This document shows positions 17,795 to 26,353 of a stretch of DNA of 64,000 nt, piece by piece. The notes below the pieces were generated by a model. That model made no database searches, was not told the origin of the DNA, and saw only the letters and a program-made list of their open reading frames with translations. This stretch comes from Vibrio gallicus. Its GTDB lineage: Bacteria; Pseudomonadota; Gammaproteobacteria; Enterobacterales; Vibrionaceae. The stretch's first letter is position 1, and each line of letters opens with the position of its first letter. The position numbers were made by a program, and so were the translations under genes. The stretch is from positions 1,674,001-1,738,000 of the forward strand of contig NZ_AP024871.1 in NCBI RefSeq assembly GCF_024346875.1, in the 5' to 3' direction.

Positions 17795-18847
17795 ATGGAA
17801 TACTCCAAACTAGGAAGTAGCAACCTGAACGTTTCCCGCGTTTGCCTTGGCAGCATGACTTGGGGCCAACAAAATAATCAACAAGACGCGGATCAGCAAA
17901 TAGAGTTTGCTCTTAATCAAGGGGTTAATTTTATTGACACCGCTGAGCTCTATTCCATTCCCCCTTCACCAAAAACCTATGGTAAGACAGAAGCTATCAT
18001 TGGTGATTGGTTATCGAGAAACCGCAATCAACGACAAAATCTGATTATTGCCAGTAAGATAGCAGGCGCAGGTTTGAGCTGGATACGTGACGGCGGCCCA
18101 ATAACGGGTGAAGCTATTATCCAGTCAGTAGATAACTCCTTACAGCGACTTCAAACAGACTATATGGATCTCTACCAATTGCATTGGCCTAATCGCACAT
18201 CTCCCCACTTTGGTAAGCAATGGCCGGGTATGATCACCTTCTCCGATGAAGACTCAAAACAACAAACTTCTCAGATGCTAGAGATACTACAAGCGCTATC
18301 TGAGTGTGTGAAAGCAGGCAAAATACGCCACTGCGGGTTATCTGATGATACGCCATGGGGAATTGCTACCTACCTTAAACTGTCTCAGCAATACGACCTG
18401 CCGAAGATGGTTTCAATTCAAAATGAATTTAGCTTACTCAACCTTAAAGATTGGCCCTATCTTATCGAGCAATGTATCCATGAAGATATCGCTTATCTGC
18501 CATGGTCTCCATTAGGTGGTGGCGTTCTAAGTGGTAAATATGCCAATGGTGCTCGCCCTGAGGGAAGTCGTTGGACTCTCGCACAGCGACAAGGTCTGTT
18601 CCGCAATACCCAAGCCTCACACAACGCTGTCGCGGAATATATACGCATTGCGGATTCACTCAATATCACCCCAGCGCAGCTTGCTCTGGCATGGTGTAAC
18701 CAGGTTGATGGCGTGACCTCAACCATTATTGGTGCCACGAACCTGACTCAGCTTGAAGAAGACATTAGCGCCTTTGACATCACTCTCGACAACGACACCC
18801 TAACTAAAATAGGTGACGTTATTAAACAATTCCCAATGCCGTACTAA
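17795..18847 (+). CDS. Aldo/keto reductase, Tas-like
   Basis: 350-residue NADP(H)-dependent TIM-barrel reductase. The start MEYSKLGSSNLNVSRVCLGSM, the FIDTAELYSIPPSPKTYGKTE segment with catalytic Asp and Tyr, IASKI (Lys), and LHWPNR (His) form the family tetrad. Length, the PPSPKTYG insertion and overall pattern fit E. coli Tas (about 346 residues); the physiological substrate is not established. The next gene starts 10 bp after its stop codon, so they are likely co-transcribed. Confidence 0.87.
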   Translation: MEYSKLGSSNLNVSRVCLGSMTWGQQNNQQDADQQIEFALNQGVNFIDTAELYSIPPSPKTYGKTEAIIGDWLSRNRNQRQNLIIASKIAGAGLSWIRDGGPITGEAIIQSVDNSLQRLQTDYMDLYQLHWPNRTSPHFGKQWPGMITFSDEDSKQQTSQMLEILQALSECVKAGKIRHCGLSDDTPWGIATYLKLSQQYDLPKMVSIQNEFSLLNLKDWPYLIEQCIHEDIAYLPWSPLGGGVLSGKYANGARPEGSRWTLAQRQGLFRNTQASHNAVAEYIRIADSLNITPAQLALAWCNQVDGVTSTIIGATNLTQLEEDISAFDITLDNDTLTKIGDVIKQFPMPY

Positions 18848-18857
18848 AGGGCGTTCC

Positions 18858-19796
18858 ATGAAGCTAGATCTCGAGTCTTTAACCCACAACCAGAAGATAG
18901 GCATCACCCTATCAGTGATAGTGATTATGTTTGTCGCATCACTGCGCCTAATTGATGGCTATACCGAACAGATGATTGATGCCTCCCTTCATCAAGGCGT
19001 CGTAGCCTTTGCATCAATTCGAGGCCTGCATGCCATCATTTCATTACTAGAAGGCACTGAAGTTCACGTTGCTATCATCAATGTCAGTATCGGTGAATTA
19101 CTATCACCTGCCACTGAGATTTTAGAGACAGCTTCTACCGTGTTAACTACCGCTTTGGCATCACTTGGCTTACAAAAAATCCTGTTACAGCTGGTGTCTA
19201 AGGATATATTTAATATTCTAGTTGCCATCTCTGGCGCGGGTTTTATCTTAACCCTATGGCGACCGCTTTCAGGCGCTAGCGTTGCTATTATTCGCACCTC
19301 TTTCGTGGTTATCTGCCTCACCCGTTTTATCCTGGTACTGGCACTGCTGCTTAACGGCGCTATTGATTCGTTATTTTTAAACAATCAAGCTCAAGCCTTA
19401 ACCGCACATACCCAGCTAATTAAAGCCGATGTGAAGCAATTTCAAAGTGAGATCCCCGGTATGGAGCATATCTACACTGAACCGAATCCACATCCACAGC
19501 TTGAATCCTCAGAGGTACCCCAAAGTGCAACTGAAGAACAAGGGTTTTGGGATTCAATGGCAAGCAAAGCCAAGCAGTTATCGCATGAAGCGTCACAGAT
19601 GTTTGAAAGCACGCCCGATAGCGCAGACGCTCAGCAAAGCTTTAGTGAAAGGTTTGAACACCTGCAAAATAGCATGGAAGATTTAGTACAAAACCTGCTC
19701 GATATAATGGCGCTGTTTGTCCTAAAAACCATTTTGCTACCGATCGGGTTTTTATTACTGCTTAAAAAGCTTATTTCACGCACCCTGTTTCCATAA
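18858..19796 (+). CDS. Inner-membrane protein of unknown function
   Basis: 312 residues from the ATG at 18858 (MKLDLESLTHNQ); a start 15 codons earlier would overlap the reductase gene. Not recognised. Hydrophobic segments are seen at about residues 13-31, 105-130, 135-170 and 285-308. Between the third and fourth lies a polar, Gln/Glu/Ser-rich part (about 180-270) that looks helical and possibly periplasmic or coiled-coil. Two residues of note: a short cluster of Pro-His (EPNPHPQ) near 205. It is 10 bp behind the Tas-like reductase and likely in the same transcript, but nothing ties the functions together. Confidence 0.6.
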   Translation: MKLDLESLTHNQKIGITLSVIVIMFVASLRLIDGYTEQMIDASLHQGVVAFASIRGLHAIISLLEGTEVHVAIINVSIGELLSPATEILETASTVLTTALASLGLQKILLQLVSKDIFNILVAISGAGFILTLWRPLSGASVAIIRTSFVVICLTRFILVLALLLNGAIDSLFLNNQAQALTAHTQLIKADVKQFQSEIPGMEHIYTEPNPHPQLESSEVPQSATEEQGFWDSMASKAKQLSHEASQMFESTPDSADAQQSFSERFEHLQNSMEDLVQNLLDIMALFVLKTILLPIGFLLLLKKLISRTLFP

Positions 19797-19830
19797 GCGA
19801 GTTTCCATAAGCTAGCCAATTACCTCAGCG

Positions 19831-20298
19831 CTACTCTTTGTATTGCGCTGAGGTAATAAATTCACCAAAGCTTTCACACCAAATCACCACCGTATTGAAC
19901 TTATTAATATCCACCGAGCTATCTAGGTTTACGCTAAACCCAGAAAAGCTTTTGATATCCCCAACCTGCACCATCTTTGATTTAAGTTGATTAAACTTGG
20001 CTTCAGTTTCAACAAACTGCGGTGAAAGATAGAGCCGATAGTCCGGCCCCGGAGCCAGATCCCCCATGAAGGTTATCTGCGAGGTGCTAATATTGAGCTT
20101 GCCTTCCCCCCAATGAAAGAAATCACTGTCTTGACGCTGTTTACTGAATTTGGCAGTAAACTGCGCACTATCAAAGTGGCGAATAATCTGCTCGGTAGGC
20201 GCAGGTGGTGCGGTTAAGATAGGTAGCAGGTAAATGCCTAGGGCAAACCCCACACCGAGCATAAGGGTGTGGGATATCATCATCAGAATAATCTTCAA
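19831..20298 (-). CDS. DM13 domain-containing membrane-anchored protein
   Basis: 155 residues: an N-terminal hydrophobic segment (about residues 5-28, uncleaved anchor or signal) followed by a single DM13 domain. Domain signs are HWGEGKLNIS, FMGDLAPGPDYRLYLSP, VGDIKSFSGF and VVIWCESFGEFIT, where the Cys (near 141) is the conserved residue proposed to take part in redox chemistry. Expected in the periplasm. No partner gene is evident: it is tail-to-tail with the unknown membrane protein and follows an EamA transporter gene by 57 bp. Confidence 0.82.
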   Translation of the reverse strand: MKIILMMISHTLMLGVGFALGIYLLPILTAPPAPTEQIIRHFDSAQFTAKFSKQRQDSDFFHWGEGKLNISTSQITFMGDLAPGPDYRLYLSPQFVETEAKFNQLKSKMVQVGDIKSFSGFSVNLDSSVDINKFNTVVIWCESFGEFITSAQYKE

Positions 20299-20355
20299 GG
20301 TAGTATCTCCTTCTTATCGCTCTGTTGAGCTTAGAGGAGCATTAGCTATTTTTCC

Positions 20356-21231
20356 TTAAACGGACTCTTCGACTGTTAAATGCGGCTTGGCTTGTTTCTT
20401 CCAGCGTATCGGCATCAAGGGTACGACTATCAACAAGATACCTAGGCTAGTTAATACATCTGGCACTTCATTAAACCAAAGCACGCCGAAAATTGTTGCA
20501 AAGACCAGACCTGAATATTCCGCCAATGCGATTTGACCCGCTTCAGCCTTACGGTATGCAAAAACCGCCAACGCATGATAAGACAATACAAAGCAGTTTA
20601 TTGCCGCAATCCATGCTAAATGATGAAGCTCAATCGACTGCCAATTAAGCAAGGCCAATATCAATGCGCCGGGTAGAGTTAAAATCGTTGTCCAAAACAG
20701 TGTCACCACCACAGATTGTTGCTGTGGAAGCTTACGAATCAATATATTGCCCACTGCCATTGCCAACGCACTGCCTAATGCAATAATTGCTGCCCAGTGA
20801 AAGTTATCAGGCCGCAGCACGACTAATACCCCCACAAAACCCACTCCAGTCGCGACGATCTTGGTCATAGGTGGCACTTCTTTTAAGAACAAGGCTGATA
20901 GAGGCAACATCATCAGTGGCGCAACATAGAACATCGCATTTGCGGTTGCCAATGGCAGGTGAGTAATTGCAATCATGGCGCAGGCACTGCCAATTAAAAT
21001 GAATTGCGCCCGCCAAAAATTATACTTGCAGCAGCCCGCCATACGCTGAGCTTTAGGCAACCTTAACCACAATGGAGTGATACACACCAAGCTCATTAGC
21101 TGGCGGATCAATACATATTCAAACGTTGGCACTTCCCCATTTAATACCTTAAGCGAAACATCCGAGAATGCGGCCATTAAATTGGCAAGTACCAGAAGTA
21201 ATATGGCGGTTTGAATATGGCGGCTAGACAT
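20356..21231 (-). CDS. EamA/DMT family transporter
   Basis: 291 residues with about ten hydrophobic helices in two EamA repeats (residues about 10-140 and 150-285), ending in a basic tail. It belongs to the drug/metabolite transporter superfamily; the substrate is unknown. It is divergent from rlmF across 131 bp and may share a transcript with the DM13 gene downstream. Confidence 0.85.
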   Translation of the reverse strand: MSSRHIQTAILLLVLANLMAAFSDVSLKVLNGEVPTFEYVLIRQLMSLVCITPLWLRLPKAQRMAGCCKYNFWRAQFILIGSACAMIAITHLPLATANAMFYVAPLMMLPLSALFLKEVPPMTKIVATGVGFVGVLVVLRPDNFHWAAIIALGSALAMAVGNILIRKLPQQQSVVVTLFWTTILTLPGALILALLNWQSIELHHLAWIAAINCFVLSYHALAVFAYRKAEAGQIALAEYSGLVFATIFGVLWFNEVPDVLTSLGILLIVVPLMPIRWKKQAKPHLTVEESV

Positions 21232-21362
21232 AAATAATTAGATATTGTTCACAAATCGAAAAGATGCGCGACAATATCAGCCTTTGCCTCAAGTTTCCAA
21301 CACTGTGTTAAAACAAAATAAACTGCGCTAAACTCCTGACAAATATCTTTGTTACTAACCCT

Positions 21363-22277
21363 ATGAAAAAACAAGTTTCTCCCGGTTTGCACCCCAATAA
21401 CCCGCACCAAGGGCGTTATGATATTGCTGCGCTGTGCAAGGCTCTCCCTGATCTAAAAGCTAAGGTGAAGCTCAACCCTAAAGGTGAACAAACCATCGAC
21501 TTTACTGATGGTGAATCTGTGGTATTACTAAATAAAGCGCTACTGATGCATCACTATGGCATCACCTTTTGGGATCTGCCACAGGGGTTTCTGTGCCCAC
21601 CTATTCCTGGGCGCGCTGATTACGTGCACCGACTGTCAGAGCTTGTAAGCAAAGATCAAAACAACGTAACCGTACTCGATATCGGTACTGGAGCCAGTTG
21701 CATTTACCCCATCATTGGCGCAACTGAATATAAATGGCAGTTTGTCACCAGCGATATTGACCCTATCTCTGTAAAATCTGCGCAAGCTATCGTAAAACAT
21801 AATGCGCGCCTAAATAACCGTATCGATTGTCGCTTGCAGTCGTCACCCAAACACATCTTCAAAGACATCATTCAGCCGGGTGAGTACTATCACCTCACCA
21901 TGTGTAATCCCCCATTTCATAAATCCCTGCAAGAGGCCCAGCAAGGCACTCAACGTAAGGCGCGCAACCTCGCCGCCAACCAATTAAAGCGTGGCAACCA
22001 GCCTAAAAAAGCGTCCTCAAACAGTGGGCTAAATTTTGGCGGTCAAAAAGCAGAGCTTTGGTGCGCAGGTGGCGAAGAAGCCTTTGTCAAAAATATGGCG
22101 CTAGAGAGCAAGCTATTTGCAACACAGGTTGCATGGTTTAGTACCTTGATATCTAAAAAAGAAAACGTCACCAAGCTTACCAAACAACTAAAAGCCCTTA
22201 ACGCCATTGAAACCAAGGTGATTGATATGGGGCAAGGGCAAAAGCTGAGCCGATTTGTGGCATGGCGCTTTAACTAA
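21363..22277 (+). CDS. rlmF: 23S rRNA (adenine-1618 N6) methyltransferase RlmF
   Basis: 304-residue SAM-dependent methyltransferase that methylates A1618 of 23S rRNA. Seen: the LHPNNPHQGRYD start typical of RlmF (YbiN), a SAM-binding VLDIGTGASCIYP loop (about 102-114), and the N6-adenine motif NPPFH near residue 182. The insertion with QKAELWCAGGEEAF is family-specific. Its 3' end overlaps the convergent VOC gene by 4 bp. Confidence 0.95.
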   Translation: MKKQVSPGLHPNNPHQGRYDIAALCKALPDLKAKVKLNPKGEQTIDFTDGESVVLLNKALLMHHYGITFWDLPQGFLCPPIPGRADYVHRLSELVSKDQNNVTVLDIGTGASCIYPIIGATEYKWQFVTSDIDPISVKSAQAIVKHNARLNNRIDCRLQSSPKHIFKDIIQPGEYYHLTMCNPPFHKSLQEAQQGTQRKARNLAANQLKRGNQPKKASSNSGLNFGGQKAELWCAGGEEAFVKNMALESKLFATQVAWFSTLISKKENVTKLTKQLKALNAIETKVIDMGQGQKLSRFVAWRFN

Positions 22278-22705
22278 GCTTGCTCGTCATAGCGATAACG
22301 TTGCTTAGGGTCTTGAGTGAGGTACTCAACCAGTTCCCACTCAAACCCTGCTTTATCAAAAAAGTAGACGCGCTTACGAGTTATCTCATCAGATAACTCG
22401 CCATTGCGAATATACTCTCTTTTCAATAGCGCAGCGCAGATACCGTCGATATCACTCACAGTTAAAGCTAGGTGATTCACCCCATAATCAAAATAGGGGG
22501 TACGGTTATCTTGGGGCTGTTGTTTTTGGCTGGCTTCTTGAAGCGCGATATAGTTGTCATTGTTGCCCACGTGAGCCCAGCGATACTCTCCTTTCACATT
22601 ATATTTATCCGCTCTTACGTTAAAATCTGGCGCCACAATCTTAAAAAAATCAATTGCAGCATCAATGCTTGGAACTGTGATATTGGCGTGTTCTAACTTA
22701 GTCAT
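22274..22705 (-). CDS. VOC family (glyoxalase-like) protein, probable SoxR target
   Basis: 143 residues, one glyoxalase/bleomycin-resistance/dioxygenase-type domain: LEHANITVPSIDAAIDFFK at the start with the first metal-ligand His, GVNHLALTV in the middle (second His), and FEWELVEY with the final Glu. The reaction is unknown. It is divergent from soxR, and the 87-bp gap contains a MerR-type promoter (19-bp spacer) with a SoxR-like dyad pointing into this gene, which suggests induction by redox-cycling compounds. The convergent rlmF overlaps by 4 bp. Confidence 0.85.
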   Translation of the reverse strand: MTKLEHANITVPSIDAAIDFFKIVAPDFNVRADKYNVKGEYRWAHVGNNDNYIALQEASQKQQPQDNRTPYFDYGVNHLALTVSDIDGICAALLKREYIRNGELSDEITRKRVYFFDKAGFEWELVEYLTQDPKQRYRYDEQA

Positions 22706-22745
22706 AACTTCCCTTGTTGTTGTGATTTGACTTTCGATGCAATAC

Positions 22746-22776
22746 AGCCTAAAACCTAAACATAGGTTGAGGTCAA
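22746..22776 (-). promoter_or_regulatory. SoxR-type promoter for the VOC gene
   Basis: Minus strand: -35 TTGACC (22771-22776), a 19-bp spacer, then TAGGCT (22746-22751) as -10. The over-long 19-bp spacing is diagnostic of MerR-family activation. The spacer is centred on the dyad at 22754-22773, which reads ACCTCAACCTATGTTTAGGT and matches the SoxR box ACCTCAAGTTAACTTGAGGT at 15 of 20 positions (recalled consensus). The start codon follows about 40 bp downstream. Confidence 0.8.
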
Positions 22777-22792
22777 TAAGGAATTTGAATTT

Positions 22793-23212
22793 ATGTTATC
22801 GGTTGGAGAAGTAGCCAAGCGCTCAGGTATTGCCGTCTCTGCAGTTCATTTTTATGAAAGAAAACAATTAATTATTTCGACTCGTAATCAAGGCAACCAA
22901 AGACGATTTTCCCGAGATGTATTACGACGTATTGCGGTTATCAAGGTTGCACAACAGATTGGGTTATCTTTGGAAGAGATAAAGGCAGCCCTTGATACCT
23001 TACCCAAACACAAAGCGCCAACGGCAAAACAGTGGCAAGATATCAGCTCTATCTGGCAACAGAGCCTACAACAAAAACGAGAGCTGTTAGATAAATTAGA
23101 TTCGAAGTTGGATCACTGTATTGGCTGTGGCTGTCTATCAATGAGTAAGTGCCATCTCTACAATCCGCAAGATGAGCAAGGCGCAACACATGTTGGTGCT
23201 GCGCTGTGGTAA
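22793..23212 (+). CDS. soxR: Redox-sensitive transcriptional activator SoxR
   Basis: 139-residue MerR-family regulator that senses redox-cycling compounds through a [2Fe-2S] cluster. The N-terminal HTH (LSVGEVAKRSGIAVSAVHFYERK) and dimer helix are followed by four cysteines at 109, 112, 114 and 120 (CIGCGC and MSKC), exactly the SoxR spacing. It is divergent from the VOC gene and likely acts on the shared promoter region. No soxS is seen nearby, as expected outside enterics. The GST-like gene follows after 41 bp. Confidence 0.95.
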   Translation: MLSVGEVAKRSGIAVSAVHFYERKQLIISTRNQGNQRRFSRDVLRRIAVIKVAQQIGLSLEEIKAALDTLPKHKAPTAKQWQDISSIWQQSLQQKRELLDKLDSKLDHCIGCGCLSMSKCHLYNPQDEQGATHVGAALW

Positions 23213-23253
23213 TCCCCAGCAAAGCCATGACTAAGAAAGGTTGTGCAGACAAT

Positions 23254-23934
23254 ATGCCTCATACACTCATACTGTATTCACTACAAAACTGTCCCTATGC
23301 TATGCGCGCACGCATGGCGCTATTCAAAGCCCAGCAAGCCGTGCTGATTCGGGCGATTAAGCTAGATAATAAACCCAAACAGATGTTACTTGCTTCTCCA
23401 AAAGGTAGTGTGCCAGTGCTGGTAATAGAAAGCGCCAACTCATCACAGATTCAGGTTATAGAAGAAAGCATAGAGGTAATGTTATGGGCGCTTACTAGGC
23501 ATGACCCTAACAACCTTTTGCACCTTGAGGACGCTAACGCCTTGCCGTCAATGCTCGACTTTATTGCACAATTTGAACAAGAGTTTATTCCCCGACTCAA
23601 TGCCTATAGCTGCGCCAAGCGCTATCACGAACCAGAGCTTATCCAACTGCGCACTACCTGTGAGTATTATTTAGATAAACTGGAACAAAGATTAACCGAG
23701 CACAGCTACTTATTTTCTAACCAGCAAAGTTTAGCCGACATCGGCGTGCTGCCTTTTGTACGAAAATTCGCTCGGGTTGAAAAACAGTGGTTTAGACAAA
23801 GCCCCTACCCCAAACTGCGAGAATGGCTAAATTGCCATCTGCAAAGCCAGATGTTTTCAAAGGTTATGGAAGATCATGAGCTGTGGTTAAACAATCATCA
23901 AGATACATATCTGTCCCTTGGGAAAAAGCTATAA
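23254..23934 (+). CDS. Glutathione S-transferase-like protein
   Basis: 226 residues from the ATG at 23254 (MPHTLILYSLQNCPYAMRAR); earlier in-frame starts have no better ribosome site. The N-terminal thioredoxin-like domain carries a CPYAMRAR motif at residues 13-20, like glutaredoxin-2/GST proteins, and a PKGSVPVL cis-Pro segment; the rest (about 85-226) is a helical GST C-domain. Likely a thiol transferase or reductase in the cytoplasm. Placed 41 bp after soxR on the same strand, so it may be co-transcribed with it; a link to redox stress is plausible but unproven. Confidence 0.8.
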   Translation: MPHTLILYSLQNCPYAMRARMALFKAQQAVLIRAIKLDNKPKQMLLASPKGSVPVLVIESANSSQIQVIEESIEVMLWALTRHDPNNLLHLEDANALPSMLDFIAQFEQEFIPRLNAYSCAKRYHEPELIQLRTTCEYYLDKLEQRLTEHSYLFSNQQSLADIGVLPFVRKFARVEKQWFRQSPYPKLREWLNCHLQSQMFSKVMEDHELWLNNHQDTYLSLGKKL

Positions 23935-24020
23935 GGCCTCTATCATCGAGGCCAGTTACTTACATCATATCCCTGGCCACTGCAGTGCTGACTCAGCTTT
24001 AGTATTTGGGCTTTTAATAT

Positions 24021-24740
24021 CTAAGCTTTTGGCAGCCACGTTTGCTGATAAACACGCATTAAGTTACCTGCAAACAGCTTCGACAAGTCCTCATTTGAAT
24101 AACCCATTTTCCATAACTCATCTACGACACCGGCAATATGCTTAGATAACTCTGCACAACCAGTCGCACCCTTACCAAAGGCGTCTACCATGTATCCATT
24201 ATCTGCATATTTGTCTGCATTTTTGACCGCAAACGGCACAACTTTAGCGGTTGTCATCATGTCATCGGTCGCAATCCCAACGTGATCAATCCCCGCAACT
24301 TTTACCGCGCCATCTATCATCTCAGCGAACTGCTTTGGAGAGATGTCTTCCGGCCAAACCCCATCCATCATAAACTCGGTAGCCGTCACCGCGACCACAC
24401 TATTCACATAACGAATAGGCGTTTTTGCCGAAGAGGAGGCAGCAGTCCACTTTGCATGCTCAGATTTAAAGGCAAACATATTAGGAGTATGTGGCGCAGC
24501 GATAGTAACCGAAGCCCCTGTCACGCCGCGCTCATGAGCCAAATCAATATACTTTGCTACCTCAGAATCAGCAGTAAACCCCACTGCACTCGGTGATGCA
24601 TAGAAATCTAACACCAAGGTTTCTTTTACAAAATCTTGCGCTTTTGGAGAAGCAAACTCATGCCAATCTTTCGTCTCTATAGATGCAAATGAAGACGTTG
24701 ATAATGCGGCAATGGCGGTAGCTAATAGTAATTTTTTCGT
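24021..24740 (-). pseudogene. Degraded M19 membrane-dipeptidase-like gene (ACG in place of ATG, internal deletion)
   Basis: Continuous reading of 239 residues from an ACG at 24740: [20 protein letters not shown], a good signal peptide if the first residue is read as Met. An AGAGGT ribosome site stands 6 nt before the ACG, and no ATG, GTG or TTG lies in frame there. The rest resembles the ends of M19 (renal) dipeptidases: an N-terminal [13 protein letters not shown] part, then [20 protein letters not shown] and GNLMRVY. The family is usually 330-400 residues, and the stretch that normally holds the metal-binding Glu and two His seems to be missing between PIRYVNSV and VAVTATEF. Most likely a decayed gene; the frame is still open. 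Confidence 0.7.
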
Positions 24741-25067
24741 GGTGATACCTCTACATAATTTGGCGATTCAACTCGCTGTCGATGTAGTAGATATTAAGGG
24801 AGTAAAAACTAAAAAATAGGCATATTACGCCATGTGTTTCTAGCGAACTTTTAAGTTGGGATGTATTAGCACTGTGATGGGTGTCCGGTGTTTTAAGAAT
24901 TACAACATACAAAGTTTTAATTCGGTGAATATGAAGATCCAGCTTAAGCACCAATAGTGATCTTCCTCACACCTAGAACCAAAAACTAGCCCCAGAACCA
25001 GCCACATCAGCAAAAACAACCATAATTTACAGGCAACGTCAGCTAAACTACATTAAAGGGACTTATA
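24741..25067. other. Intergenic region at the left side of the accessory patch
   Basis: 327 bp without a credible gene; a 67-codon minus-strand reading has no family likeness. TGATGGGTGTCCGGT at 24875-24889 is the inverse of the 15-bp core of the direct repeats near 25.73 and 26.36 kb. An AACTTTTAAGTT dyad lies at 24847-24858. The promoter of the outer-membrane protein gene should be in the right part. Confidence 0.5.
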
Positions 25068-25643
25068 ATGCAGAATATTGGTAAAGCTAGCGCAATCGCC
25101 TGCGCCCTTGCTACCTCGCTCACCTATACGACACCAGCGCTCGCAGAAGATACTTCTTACTCACCTAACATATATATCGGAATTAGCTACACTCAGATTA
25201 ATACTAAAGTATCTGTGGATGGCTTTGGGAGTAAAGATATTGAAAACGGACTTTTAGGCGGCATTCTAGGCTATCGATTTTACGAATATGCGGCGGTCGA
25301 ATTTCGAGGGTACGGTAATCTCAATGATAGTAAGGAGTTAGGTGTTAGCGCCAAGATATCAAGGGATTTTTCGATTTTGTTGAAGCCTGTGTACAGCATT
25401 GATCAGTACTTTGAGGTATATGGTCTCGTGGGCTATGGGCAAGTTGAAGGCAAAATAGGAGACTTATCGGAAACCTCAGATGGACTACAATACGGCGTTG
25501 GTATCGGGGTAATGGGCGGTAAATCGTCCAACTTTGGGGTTGGGTTCGAATGGACCCGAAGGTTCGATGATGACTTTGAAACTCCCGGAGTTAATTTTCG
25601 AGGAGATGGTTTCAATCTAAACGTTACCTACCACTTTAAATAA
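25068..25643 (+). CDS. Outer-membrane beta-barrel protein
   Basis: 191 residues. A signal peptide is clear (about residues 1-25, cleavage after PALA|ED). The remainder alternates polar and hydrophobic residues in short beta-strand lengths (NIYIGISYTQ, GLLGGILGYRF, QYFEVYGLVGYG, SNFGVGFEWTRRF) and ends in FNLNVTYHFK with a penultimate aromatic, the usual sign of a small 8-strand barrel (OmpA-like or OmpW-like class). Function unknown. It lies at the left of an accessory patch, before the first direct repeat. Confidence 0.8.
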   Translation: MQNIGKASAIACALATSLTYTTPALAEDTSYSPNIYIGISYTQINTKVSVDGFGSKDIENGLLGGILGYRFYEYAAVEFRGYGNLNDSKELGVSAKISRDFSILLKPVYSIDQYFEVYGLVGYGQVEGKIGDLSETSDGLQYGVGIGVMGGKSSNFGVGFEWTRRFDDDFETPGVNFRGDGFNLNVTYHFK

Positions 25644-25720
25644 ACAGATACAAAGGCCGGCTATTTTGTCGGCCTATCACTACTCGCTGATCAAAATTAA
25701 CGCATCTTTTAAATACTCAT

Positions 25721-25818
25721 AAAACAAATAAAAACCGGACACCCATCAATTATCGTTTTCAAACGATACTCAACTGTTATATGAAGTAAGCATAAATTAA
25801 TACGTGAAATCAGATAAA
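25721..25818 (+). repeat. Direct repeat copy A (about 98 bp) with hairpin
   Basis: Aligns with copy B at 26343-26439 with a constant offset of 622 bp; the first 71 bp are nearly identical (AAAACAAATAAAAACCGGAC and onward, including the tail GTTATATGAA), and the last 27 bp more weakly. Inside is a near-perfect dyad TATCGTTT-TC-AAACGATA (25752-25769). The 15-bp core ACCGGACACCCATCA (25734-25748) also occurs inverted at 24875-24889. Confidence 0.88.
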
Positions 25819-25948
25819 ACTAGGTAAGACCTGTATCATGTATTTCTACCGCACTTTAGGATTAAAATGTGTTAGATAAGTTAAGATATGCTGAATGTAT
25901 GTATTCGTGCTGGCACGACATTGAAATCGTTATACGGGGGAGGTTGAA

Positions 25949-26353
25949 ATGGGATTAAGAGTCGTTCCCGAGCTTTATTGTCTTGATATCAACGAAAGTA
26001 AGCACTTTTATATCGATGTTCTTGGTTTTAGTATTAAGTATGAACGTCCGGAAGAGCAGTTTTTGTTTCTCACGTTAGACGGCGTCGATTTAATGCTAGA
26101 AGGTTTGGGTACTGCCGAAAGGCACTGGTTAACAGGGAATATGGAAGTCCCGTTTGGGAGAGGTGTCAATTTCCAATGGGATACTATTAATATTGAAAAA
26201 CTTTATCAGCGAGTTCAATCAATATTACCTGGTTCAATTTACATGGAATTGGAAACTAAAACCTACGAATGTAATGCCCAATTAGCTGTACAAAAGCAGT
26301 TTATCGCCCAAGACCCAAATGGCTATCTATTTAGGTTCTGCGAAAACAAATAA
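25949..26353 (+). CDS. VOC-family protein (bleomycin-resistance/glyoxalase-like), repeat-flanked
   Basis: 134 residues with a single VOC domain: VVPELYCLDINESKHFY at the start, FLFLTLDGVDLMLEG and a closing FIAQDPNGYLFRF with the usual terminal ligand region. Small VOC genes of this type are frequent in mobile gene cassettes; the substrate is unknown. It has an AGGGGGAGG-like ribosome site (GGGGGAGGTTGAAATG). It is bracketed by copies A and B of a direct repeat, with B starting before the stop codon. Likely acquired. Confidence 0.78.
   Translation: MGLRVVPELYCLDINESKHFYIDVLGFSIKYERPEEQFLFLTLDGVDLMLEGLGTAERHWLTGNMEVPFGRGVNFQWDTINIEKLYQRVQSILPGSIYMELETKTYECNAQLAVQKQFIAQDPNGYLFRFCENK

Noticed and set aside
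24751..24954. 67-codon minus-strand reading beside the dipeptidase relic
   Set aside because: No convincing ribosome site or similarity; overlaps the inverted repeat core.
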